A stretch of DNA of 64,000 nucleotides from [Pantoea] beijingensis (GTDB lineage Bacteria; Pseudomonadota; Gammaproteobacteria; Enterobacterales; Enterobacteriaceae). The DNA lies in contig NZ_CP071409.1 in NCBI RefSeq assembly GCF_022647505.1, positions 1,488,001-1,552,000 on the forward strand, given 5' to 3'. Of the stretch, positions 56,628-64,000 are shown piece by piece. Within the stretch, counting starts at the first letter, position 1. Every line of letters begins with the position of its first letter. The translations under genes were made by a program, and so were the position numbers. The notes beneath the pieces are model-generated. The model was given only the letters and a program-made list of their open reading frames with translations. It was not told where the DNA came from and did no database searches.

Positions 56628-56696
56628 CACTGAATTAGTGATAACACGGATGTTATTCTGGATTTTCTCCATAAATTATTTTGGCGGGTGTTGATT

Positions 56697-58091
56697 ATGA
56701 GTGGTATTAGTAGAAGCTATAATTCGGCTAATGCATCATTGATTTCAATGATTCAACGTTTTTCAGATATTTTTATTATGTTTTTTGGTTTATATATTGT
56801 TTGCTGGTTTAGGAATGATATATTTAATGTTAATTATTTTTTTATAGCTTTAGCCGCTCTTGTTGTTTTTCAAATGATTGGAGGAATTACTGATTTCTAC
56901 CGCTCTTGGAGGGGGGTACAACTAAGTTCGGAAATTGTTCTAATTCTTAAAAATTGGACTTTAAGTGTTATTATTTCCTCTGGAATAATTTCTTTCATAA
57001 ATATTATGGAAACAAATGTTACCATATGGATGGAATGGTATTTATTAGTTAGTCTAGGATTGACGTGTTGTCGTATTCTCATACGCTATTTTATAGGGTT
57101 AATACGTATTCGTGGTCATAATACCCGTAATGTTGCTATTGTTGGTAACATGCCCGTGGGACGAGAACTTGCCGAAAGTTTGCATAAGGCTCCATGGTTA
57201 GGCTTTAAGATTATAGGTATTTATAGCGATTCATCGGAAAATAAAAGCGAGATTCTGCCCTATATTGATAATATTTGGAAAGTCGTAGATGATGCTAAAG
57301 ATGGGCAAATTGACCGTATCTATATTGCTATGTCCATGGCGGAAGAGGAGCAGATCAGAAGGCTTATTGATGACCTTTGTGATACTACTTGCTCAATTAT
57401 GCTCATACCTGACATTTTTACATTTAGTGTCTTGCAGTCTCGTCCGGAAGATATAAATGGTGTCCCAGTACTTTCCATTGCGGATACTCCCTTAAACGGT
57501 GTTAATATGCTAATGAAGAGAATAGAAGATATTATTATCTCATCTCTTATTCTACTATTTATTTCTCCTGTACTAATAATTATATCACTGATGGTTAAAA
57601 TAACCTCTCCTGGCCCAGTAATCTTTCGACAGTTACGATATGGAATTGATGGCAAACCGATAAAAGTCTGGAAGTTCCGTTCAATGTCCGTAATGGAGAA
57701 TGGAGATAAAGTTATACAGGCAACTAAAGGAGACAGACGGCTGACATCGATAGGTGGTTTTCTACGAAGAACATCACTTGATGAATTACCACAGTTCTTT
57801 AATGTACTTTTTGGTGATATGTCTATTGTAGGACCACGTCCGCATGCTGTTGCTCACAACGAACAATATCGCAGTTTAATCAAAGGATATATGTTAAGAC
57901 ATAAGGTAAAGCCGGGTATCACTGGCTGGGCACAAATTAATGGATGGCGCGGTGAAACTGATACGATAGAAAAAATGGAAAAACGTATTGAATTCGACCT
58001 GGCCTATATTCGAGATTGGAGTATTGGATTAGACCTGAAGATTATTTTCATGACTATATTTAAGGGCTTTATAAGCAATACGGCCTATTAA
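56697..58091 (+). CDS. wcaJ: Undecaprenyl-phosphate glucose-1-phosphate transferase, WcaJ-like
   Basis: A 464-residue polyisoprenyl-phosphate hexose-1-phosphate transferase. The ATG at 56697 has GGCGGG upstream and gives the same length as E. coli WcaJ. The N-terminal part has four helices, the middle is a Rossmann-like CoA-binding-type domain, and the catalytic domain (~270-464) has FRQLRYGIDGKPIKVWKFRSM, RRTSLDELPQF, MSIVGPRPHA and the ending FKGF near the C terminus. Identity to WcaJ by eye is high throughout, so it likely starts the repeat unit with glucose. Amylovoran AmsG instead is a WbaP-type galactose transferase and is the first gene. Confidence 0.88.
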   Translation: MSGISRSYNSANASLISMIQRFSDIFIMFFGLYIVCWFRNDIFNVNYFFIALAALVVFQMIGGITDFYRSWRGVQLSSEIVLILKNWTLSVIISSGIISFINIMETNVTIWMEWYLLVSLGLTCCRILIRYFIGLIRIRGHNTRNVAIVGNMPVGRELAESLHKAPWLGFKIIGIYSDSSENKSEILPYIDNIWKVVDDAKDGQIDRIYIAMSMAEEEQIRRLIDDLCDTTCSIMLIPDIFTFSVLQSRPEDINGVPVLSIADTPLNGVNMLMKRIEDIIISSLILLFISPVLIIISLMVKITSPGPVIFRQLRYGIDGKPIKVWKFRSMSVMENGDKVIQATKGDRRLTSIGGFLRRTSLDELPQFFNVLFGDMSIVGPRPHAVAHNEQYRSLIKGYMLRHKVKPGITGWAQINGWRGETDTIEKMEKRIEFDLAYIRDWSIGLDLKIIFMTIFKGFISNTAY

Positions 58092-58181
58092 ATTTATGTG
58101 CATGTATTGACTGGCAGAGTTGCAACTGAATTGCATCGCTGATGTTAGGGTTACTGAAATATAATTGATAAAGAAGAGTTT

Positions 58182-59657
58182 ATGAGCCTCAGAGATAAAA
58201 CCGTGAAAGGTGCTAAGTGGTCAGCAATCTCGACAGTAGCAAGTATCGGTATTAGTTTTTTACAGATGACACTTCTGGCACATATTATAGAGCCACATCA
58301 GTTCGGTCTGCTGACCATTGCAATGGTTGTTATTTTAATAGCGGATACACTAGCTGATTTCGGAATTTCAAATTCAATCATACAACGTAAGGAATTAACT
58401 GATTCTCAGTTATCAACGTTATACTGGTTTAATATCATCATTGGAATATTGGTTTTTCTCTTTACTTTTTCTTTTAGTCATAAAATAGCAATTATACTGC
58501 ACCAACCCGACCTACAATCTTTGATTCAGACGCTTGCTTTTGCTTTTCTTATAATTCCTCATGGGCAACAATTTCGTGCTTTATTGCAAAAAGAACTTGA
58601 ATTTTCAAAGATAGGTTTTATTGAGACAACTGCAATTATAATTGGCTTCACTGTTACAATGGTCTCTGCTGTGTTTTATCCATTAGCCATTACGGCGATG
58701 TGGGGATACCTCTGTATGGTGTTAATTAGAACGATACTTTTCTCTTGGGTAGGACGTAAGGAATATTCTCCACGTCTACTTTTTAACTACAAATCTATTT
58801 CATCGAATTTAAAATTTGGGGCATATTTAACTGCTGACGGACTAGTTAACCAACTGAACTCAAATATTGCGACAGTTGTACTTTCAAGATCACTCGGTGC
58901 GGTTGTGGCAGGAGGGTATAACCTTGCTTTTAATGTCGCAGTAGTCCCCCCAACAAGGCTCAATCCTATTATTACAAGAGTGCTTTTCCCTGCATTTTCC
59001 AAAATACAAGACGATCGGGTGAAACTTAGAGAAAATTTTTATAAATTACTTTCGCTTGTTGGGTTATTGAACTTTCCGGCTTTACTTGGATTAATGGTAG
59101 TAGCTGAAAATTTTGTGCTTTTTATTTTTGGCGAAAAATGGCTATTTATTACACCTATCTTACAAGTGTTATGTATTGTTGGATTATTACGCTCGATAGG
59201 TAACCCTATTGGCTCATTGTTAATGGCAAAAGCGCGCGTTGATATTAGTTTTAAATTTAATGTTTTTAAATTATTTCTCTTCGCGCCAAGTATTTGGCTT
59301 GGTGCTCATTTAGGCGGGGGGTTGGGCGCATCATTTGGCTTTTTGATTGTCCAAATAATTAATACTTATCTCAGCTATTTTGTTCTGATCAAACCAGTTT
59401 TAGGTGAGAGTTATAGAGAATATGTTAATAGTATTTGGCTCCCGTTCAAATTAACAATTCCTACAGTGATTGTTGCTTGGGGGATTGGTTTTGCTACTTA
59501 CTTTAGTCCGCCTGTAGCCATAATTTTAATTTTACAAATTTTAGGGGGGGTAATGACATTTGTAATAACATTGTTGTTTAGTAAGAATCCCTTTATTTTT
59601 GAAGTTAAAAATCAAATTTCTAAAAGTCCAAAAATTCGTCGACTTATAAGGGCGTAA
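58182..59657 (+). CDS. wzx: Repeat-unit flippase Wzx (WzxC-like)
   Basis: A 491-residue MOP-superfamily exporter with about 12 helices, nearly the length of E. coli WzxC (492). It begins SLRDKTVKGAKWSAISTVAS and has LAHIIEPHQFGLLTIAMVV and DFGISNSIIQRKELT, the hallmarks of the WzxC/colanic acid branch. It moves the lipid-linked repeat unit across the inner membrane for Wzy polymerisation. Located directly after the WcaJ-like transferase. It corresponds to amsL. Confidence 0.9.
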   Translation: MSLRDKTVKGAKWSAISTVASIGISFLQMTLLAHIIEPHQFGLLTIAMVVILIADTLADFGISNSIIQRKELTDSQLSTLYWFNIIIGILVFLFTFSFSHKIAIILHQPDLQSLIQTLAFAFLIIPHGQQFRALLQKELEFSKIGFIETTAIIIGFTVTMVSAVFYPLAITAMWGYLCMVLIRTILFSWVGRKEYSPRLLFNYKSISSNLKFGAYLTADGLVNQLNSNIATVVLSRSLGAVVAGGYNLAFNVAVVPPTRLNPIITRVLFPAFSKIQDDRVKLRENFYKLLSLVGLLNFPALLGLMVVAENFVLFIFGEKWLFITPILQVLCIVGLLRSIGNPIGSLLMAKARVDISFKFNVFKLFLFAPSIWLGAHLGGGLGASFGFLIVQIINTYLSYFVLIKPVLGESYREYVNSIWLPFKLTIPTVIVAWGIGFATYFSPPVAIILILQILGGVMTFVITLLFSKNPFIFEVKNQISKSPKIRRLIRA

Positions 59658-59664
59658 AATAATT

Positions 59665-60621
59665 ATGCATTACATGAGTATTTTAAAAGATAAGCTATCT
59701 GTCATTGACAATATCGTTCCTCGCGGTAGTAAAGTTGTCTATCTTGATATTCCTTTACATTTAAATGTCGGTGACTTATTGATTTATAAAGGTACGGAAC
59801 AATTTTTCAAAGAAAGAGAGTATCAGGTCTTAGCGCGGAGGACTGACAAAAGTAGTCTTAAATATGTTCAAGAGGTAAATAATCTGCCGGATGATGTAAT
59901 TATTTTATTACATGGTGGGGGTAACTTCGGTGATCTTTATAGACATCATCAAATACTAAGAGAAGCTGTTGTTAAAAAATTCCCAAAGCACAAAGTTGTT
60001 TTTTTACCTCAAACAGTACATTTTAAAGATAGTAATGCATTGGAGAGATCCGCAAGTGTTATACGTCAGCATGAAAATTTAACAATTTTTTGCCGTGATA
60101 CGCGTAGCCAGAAAATATTGAGAGAAAACTTTTGTGATGAAGTTATACTTTGTCCTGATATGGCCCATTCTTTATGGGATGTTTTCCCAAAACAAAAAGA
60201 AAATAATATTATGAGAGATACACTTTGGATGATTAGGAAAGATATAGAAGAAACGAATATATCCGGACTCCAAGGTGTTCCTGGTATTTCTGGATACGAA
60301 GATTGGGAAGATATCTGTTCAGATAAAGATCGAAATGTAATGAAAATATTAGATAATATGGAGCGATTTAATAAACTTCTGCGGAGTGGCTTAGTCCCTA
60401 CTGTTGTTCTCTGGGATAGCTACACAGACAAGCTCGTTGAGCGAGTCAACAAATATTTCATGTCTCATGAGACTGTTGTTACTTCACGGATGCATGGTCA
60501 TATCTTATGTTGTCTACTTGGTGTTAAAACTAGATTGTTAGATAATTCGTATGGGAAAAATTCTACTTATTTTGATGCATGGACAAGTAAAGTGCCAGAC
60601 TGTGAGTTAATTATGCTATGA
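59665..60621 (+). CDS. Polysaccharide pyruvyltransferase (AmsJ/WcaK family)
   Basis: A 318-residue enzyme of the polysaccharide pyruvyltransferase family, which transfers pyruvate from phosphoenolpyruvate to a sugar as a ketal. The family motifs LLHGGGNFGDLYRHHQ near residue 84 and VVTSRMHGHILCCLLG near residue 273 are present. It follows wzx by 7 nt and overlaps the next glycosyltransferase by ATGA. Amylovoran and stewartan loci encode comparable proteins (AmsJ). A pyruvylated, acidic polymer is therefore expected. An alternative start is the ATG at 59674. Confidence 0.85.
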   Translation: MHYMSILKDKLSVIDNIVPRGSKVVYLDIPLHLNVGDLLIYKGTEQFFKEREYQVLARRTDKSSLKYVQEVNNLPDDVIILLHGGGNFGDLYRHHQILREAVVKKFPKHKVVFLPQTVHFKDSNALERSASVIRQHENLTIFCRDTRSQKILRENFCDEVILCPDMAHSLWDVFPKQKENNIMRDTLWMIRKDIEETNISGLQGVPGISGYEDWEDICSDKDRNVMKILDNMERFNKLLRSGLVPTVVLWDSYTDKLVERVNKYFMSHETVVTSRMHGHILCCLLGVKTRLLDNSYGKNSTYFDAWTSKVPDCELIML

Positions 60622-61619
60622 ATGAGAAGATCGCATCCCCAAAACTCTCTGTTATTATTCCTGTATATAATGTCAATAAGTATGTATTGTTGGCAATAGA
60701 TTCAGTTATTAACCAAACGGTAAAACCATTTGAAATAATTATTGTAAATGATGGTTCAACAGATAACTCAGGTGATTTAGTTGAAAAACATTACGGGCAT
60801 CTTTCTAATGTTAATATTATTCATACAATAAATCAGGGGTTAGGTGAGGCCCGTAACGTTGGTACACGTGCGGCAAACGGTGATTTTATTTACTATTTTG
60901 ATTCTGATGATTTGCTTGAATTGAATTTAATTGCAGAATTTAATAAACAATTCTATAAAGACCCTGATATTGAAATTTATGCCTTTTCTGCTGAATCTTT
61001 TGTCGACGATATTGTTCAGTCAGATCTTGAGCTACAAGTTAAATTGCCGCGTTATCGGCGAGAGATAGAGGATACTTTTGAGTGTGGAGAGGATGCATTT
61101 AACGCATTATCACTTAAAGAGCTCTTCTTTCCAAATGCATGGTTATATATTTATAAACGGAGAATCCAGACTCAGAATGACCTGTTTTTTAAACCTATTA
61201 TTCATGAGGATGAGGAGTTTACTCCAAGACTTTTTTTCTCTGCTGGTAAAACCGTAGTTACTGATAGTGTTTTTTTTCGCCGAAGAGTTCGCGCAGGATC
61301 TATTATGCAGACCCGTCGTTCTGAAAAAAATATCATTGGATATATACGTAGTATCGAGGCAGTTGAAGTCATTTCAGCTACGAGCCATAATATGATAAGT
61401 CGTAAGAATTTAGAACAGAGGATTATTAATAATCTTATTAACATTATTCAGGTTGAAAAAGAACTTGGTGAAACACTGTGTGCAGAAACACGAAAAGAGT
61501 CTAGCAAAGTAAAAAATAAATATCATAACGTGTTGACTCGTATGGCGGAAATTAATTTCTTTTCTTATAGGGTTTTACGTTTTTTGTTGCGTAAAACTAG
61601 AGTGCTAACTATAAAATGA
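60618..61619 (+). CDS. Glycosyltransferase family 2 (exopolysaccharide)
   Basis: A 333-residue GT-A fold enzyme. The N-terminal LSVIIPVYNVNKYVLLAIDS, the nucleotide-binding VNDGSTDNSGD, GLGEARNVG and the metal-binding DSDD motif (YYFDSDDLLE) are intact. It is the last gene of the operon and starts inside the stop of the pyruvyltransferase. It probably adds a side-branch or late sugar of the repeat unit. Comparable AmsB/AmsE proteins exist in amylovoran loci, but specificity is unknown. Confidence 0.88.
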   Translation: MNEKIASPKLSVIIPVYNVNKYVLLAIDSVINQTVKPFEIIIVNDGSTDNSGDLVEKHYGHLSNVNIIHTINQGLGEARNVGTRAANGDFIYYFDSDDLLELNLIAEFNKQFYKDPDIEIYAFSAESFVDDIVQSDLELQVKLPRYRREIEDTFECGEDAFNALSLKELFFPNAWLYIYKRRIQTQNDLFFKPIIHEDEEFTPRLFFSAGKTVVTDSVFFRRRVRAGSIMQTRRSEKNIIGYIRSIEAVEVISATSHNMISRKNLEQRIINNLINIIQVEKELGETLCAETRKESSKVKNKYHNVLTRMAEINFFSYRVLRFLLRKTRVLTIK

Positions 61620-61637
61620 ATAGTATGTAATTTAATC

Positions 61638-61709
61638 AAACCGACCAATATATATTCATTTCTAAATTATAATTTAGAGTGAATTAGTATCTTATTGGTC
61701 GGTTTTTCT
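61638..61709. terminator. Bidirectional terminator between the EPS operon and acyltransferase
   Basis: AAACCGACCAATA (61638-61650) pairs perfectly over 13 bp with TATTGGTCGGTTT (61693-61705), followed by TTCTTTAA on the plus strand and, read backwards, by a short A/T tract. The loop is 42 nt. It sits between convergent genes and ends the ~16-kb exopolysaccharide transcript. Confidence 0.8.
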
Positions 61710-62735
61710 TTAACCCACTTTTATACTAATTCTACGCTCTAGATGTTTTTTGACAATTTTCGTTAATGGTGTCTCTATATATAAATAACAGATCCATCCA
61801 GCTATAATTGCACCAAGCAATAATATAGACGTAAAGATCCATGGATAGTCTGTTATTCCCATTTTTTTGGAAACTATTGCGGCCGGACTTAAAATAAATG
61901 GATGTATAAGATAAAGTGAATATGATGAGTTGCCTAGCTTTTCAGTGAAATTTAAAATAATATTTTTATTTTTCATCAATTTCTTTTCGAAACTTACCAT
62001 GCCGAGAAATATCATTAGCATTGGTACTCCTCCTGAAATCGCTCTATGAAAAGGAGTAGTAATAGTTCCTAAAGAGTTTTCTGCAATGAGTATAGTTAGA
62101 CCTGTAATAATAAGTATTATTGCTATGGTGTTATTTATATTGTTTCTTCTTAAAATATTAAAAGCACATATCCCCATCAAAAATTCAAGCAGTAATACAT
62201 TAGTACTGAACTTTCCCCAAGAAGTTTCTGGGTGTATGTATAGCCCTACAGCAACTAACATCCAGATAATGCATCCGATTATAAATCCGCGATTTTCTGT
62301 TTTAAGCATTAATGTACAACCAAAAATAAAATAAAAGAAGAACTCATAACTAAGCGTCCATCCGTTATCAACGAGGAATCGATCTCCAGTAGGAGCAAGA
62401 ATATAAGAAGCCCATACGCTTGTTGTTCCGCCGCCGCTATTCACAATATCGGGCTTTACGATAAAAATAATAAAGGCTAAAGAGGTTACTACCCAATATA
62501 GAGGCATTATTCTGCTAATTCGTGCGCCCATGAACTTGCTGAATGTTATTTTCTTATTTGCAGTAGTATGACACATGATATACCCTGAAATAATAAAAAA
62601 AAGATCCACGCCAAAGTAACCAACATGAAAATAATTTAACGCGCTTATATCATATTGACTTCCTTTAATTGCTATGTGATGCAGAACGACCATTAATGCC
62701 GCGATGCCTCTCAGGTACTGAACTGAATAAATCAT
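61710..62735 (-). CDS. Acyltransferase 3 family membrane protein
   Basis: A 341-residue OafA/ExoZ-like protein with about ten helices. The ATG at 62735 gives MIYSVQYLRGIAALMVVLHH, the standard family N terminus with the catalytic-type His; the longer ORF is discarded. The FFIISGYIM motif follows. Such enzymes transfer acetyl or succinyl groups to extracellular sugars. It is convergent with the exopolysaccharide operon and probably modifies that polymer, but it has its own promoter and this link is inference. Confidence 0.85.
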   Translation of the reverse strand: MIYSVQYLRGIAALMVVLHHIAIKGSQYDISALNYFHVGYFGVDLFFIISGYIMCHTTANKKITFSKFMGARISRIMPLYWVVTSLAFIIFIVKPDIVNSGGGTTSVWASYILAPTGDRFLVDNGWTLSYEFFFYFIFGCTLMLKTENRGFIIGCIIWMLVAVGLYIHPETSWGKFSTNVLLLEFLMGICAFNILRRNNINNTIAIILIITGLTILIAENSLGTITTPFHRAISGGVPMLMIFLGMVSFEKKLMKNKNIILNFTEKLGNSSYSLYLIHPFILSPAAIVSKKMGITDYPWIFTSILLLGAIIAGWICYLYIETPLTKIVKKHLERRISIKVG

Positions 62736-63162
62736 ATGTATTCTCAAGTAATGTACATATTTAAATGATATCATGTGTTTAGTTATTTATCACATTAACA
62801 GTTTTTTTTTTGTGATTTTAGGAAAAATACCTAATTAGAGAAAGTGATGTGTTTTTTTACTTATAGATATAGCTAATAGTATGGGTTACTTATTAATTTG
62901 TTATTCATAGGTTGGCAATAATGGTGAAATAGGGTTGTTTTTTGCAATTGATGATATTTAACACTTTCTGCTTATTCCCTTATCTTAGTGATATTTTTAA
63001 TTTGTTTTTAAATTAGCCTTGGTTCCTGAGGTGGCTGTTTTAGCATGTTTTTGATAGGATTTTTTCTTTAACAATGCTTTTTTTCAGAATAAGATTATAC
63101 TTGGTGATCATGCTTTTAATGCAGAATAACGCAGTATCATTACACCACCACATGGAAAAACT
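62736..63162. promoter_or_regulatory. Divergent region acyltransferase / galF
   Basis: This 427-nt AT-rich region must contain promoters for both genes. An inverted repeat TTAGG-AAAAATA-CCTAA lies at 62818-62834, about 85 nt upstream of the acyltransferase start. It is a possible regulator site with some RcsAB-like character. No JUMPstart element was seen before galF. Confidence 0.4.
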
Positions 63163-64000
63163 ATGACCAAGCTTAAAGCAGTTATCCCCGTTGCGGGCCT
63201 GGGCATGCATATGCTCCCTGCGACTAAAGCCATTCCTAAAGAGATGCTGCCCATCGTTGATAAGCCGATGATTCAATATATCATCGATGAATGTGTTGCA
63301 GCGGGCATAAAGGAAATTGTGCTGGTCACACACGCGTCGAAGAATGCAGTAGAAAACCACTTCGATACGACATATGAGCTTGAGGCGTTACTTGAGGCAC
63401 GTGTTAAGCGTCAGTTGCTGAGTGAAGTTCAGTCAATCTGCCCGCCTGGTGTCACTATTATGAACGTAAGGCAGGCACAGCCTTTAGGGTTAGGACATTC
63501 CGTTCTTTGCGCGCGTCCTATGATTGGTGATAACCCTTTTGTCGTTGTCCTTCCTGATGTTTTACTGGATGACTCCACTGCCGATCATCTGCGCTATAAT
63601 CTTGCCGCTATGGTGGCCCGCTTCGAAGAGACGGGGACTAGTCAGGTTTTAGCCCGGCATATGACTGACGCTGATCTCTCTGAATATTCCGTCATTGTGA
63701 CCGAAAAACGTCTCGCTAACCCGGGTGATATCAGTACTATTACTGAATATATAGAAAAGCCAGAGCATCCTGAATCCCTTGATTCAGATGTGGCCGCCGT
63801 GGGCCGTTATGTACTTTCCAGCGATATCTGGCATGAGCTTGAAAACCTTGAGCCTGGCGCATGGGGGCGTTTCCAGCTCACCGACGCCATTGCAAACCTG
63901 AGTAAGAAAAAACCGGTGGATGCATGCTTAATGACAGGGCGTAGTTTCGACTGCGGACGTAAATTAGGCTATATGCAGGCGTTTGTTTCCTATGGCCTGC
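63163..64000 (+). CDS. galF: UTP-glucose-1-phosphate uridylyltransferase-like GalF, cut by window end
   Basis: The first ~279 residues of GalF; only the last ~20 are missing. It starts [30 protein letters not shown]. The GalF-specific Met-His replaces the Thr-Arg of catalytic GalU in the nucleotide loop (GLGMHM versus GLGTRM), which is why GalF has little activity and is thought to modulate Gal[29 protein letters not shown] and ITEYIEKPE are further family motifs. In enterobacteria galF flanks capsule or O-antigen loci, which fits its place here. Confidence 0.95.
   Translation, partial: MTKLKAVIPVAGLGMHMLPATKAIPKEMLPIVDKPMIQYIIDECVAAGIKEIVLVTHASKNAVENHFDTTYELEALLEARVKRQLLSEVQSICPPGVTIMNVRQAQPLGLGHSVLCARPMIGDNPFVVVLPDVLLDDSTADHLRYNLAAMVARFEETGTSQVLARHMTDADLSEYSVIVTEKRLANPGDISTITEYIEKPEHPESLDSDVAAVGRYVLSSDIWHELENLEPGAWGRFQLTDAIANLSKKKPVDACLMTGRSFDCGRKLGYMQAFVSYGL

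Noticed and set aside
63040..63360. 106-codon minus-strand ORF overlapping the start of galF
   Set aside because: Most of it is antisense to the conserved galF coding sequence, and its translation shows no family features.

Overview
The window looks like a chromosomal segment of a plant- or insect-associated enterobacterium of the Erwiniaceae (Erwinia/Pantoea-like). The evidence is collinear enterobacterial housekeeping genes (thiM-thiD, fbaB, yegS, trhP/yegQ, baeSR-mdtABCD, yegD, dgcE, udk-dcd-asmA, yegH, galF) and an exopolysaccharide locus of the amylovoran/stewartan/colanic-acid type with a tailspike-like AmsF/WceF protein. Assignment to genus is inference; no marker such as 16S rRNA is present. 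I saw no tRNA, rRNA, insertion sequence or CRISPR array.

Region 1 (1-7982): the right-hand part of a type II (aromatic) polyketide cluster, rare outside actinobacteria. In order it encodes the end of a ketosynthase alpha, a chain-length factor lacking the active-site Cys, an acyl carrier protein, an AMP-forming CoA ligase, a three-domain aromatase/cyclase, an alpha/beta hydrolase, an MFS transporter and a short-chain reductase. The KS-CLF-ACP-ligase-cyclase-hydrolase order matches antDEFGHI of the Photorhabdus anthraquinone cluster. The window edge cuts the cluster, so any upstream partner genes are out of view. This is the most interesting system here.

Region 2 (7983-12440): a 1.3-kb stretch of decayed gene fragments, then a TPP riboswitch controlling thiM-thiD, then fbaB. 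Region 3 (12444-17987): a hexuronate/mannonate group with the regulator RspR, a YdfI-like oxidoreductase, the RspA/ManD mannonate dehydratase and an MHS permease. An identical 15-nt element lies about 50 nt upstream of both rspA and the permease. Region 4 (18209-44482): conserved backbone with the lipid kinase YegS, the CyaR small RNA (found by eye on the minus strand), TrhP, the envelope-stress pair BaeSR, the MdtABC/MdtD efflux operon, an aldo/keto reductase, YegD, DgcE, a PAP2 phosphatase, Udk-Dcd-AsmA and YegH.

Region 5 (44483-64000): a visibly AT-rich exopolysaccharide locus. A long leader with a JUMPstart/ops (RfaH) element precedes a glycosyltransferase, a tailspike-like protein, wza-wzb-wzc, tandem hairpins, then glycosyltransferases, a Wzy-like polymerase, a WcaJ-like glucose-1-phosphate transferase, a Wzx flippase, a pyruvyltransferase and a family 2 glycosyltransferase. 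A bidirectional terminator separates this operon from a convergent acyltransferase. galF follows and is cut by the window end. The set is complete for a Wzx/Wzy-dependent polymer that is probably glucose-primed, pyruvylated and possibly acylated.
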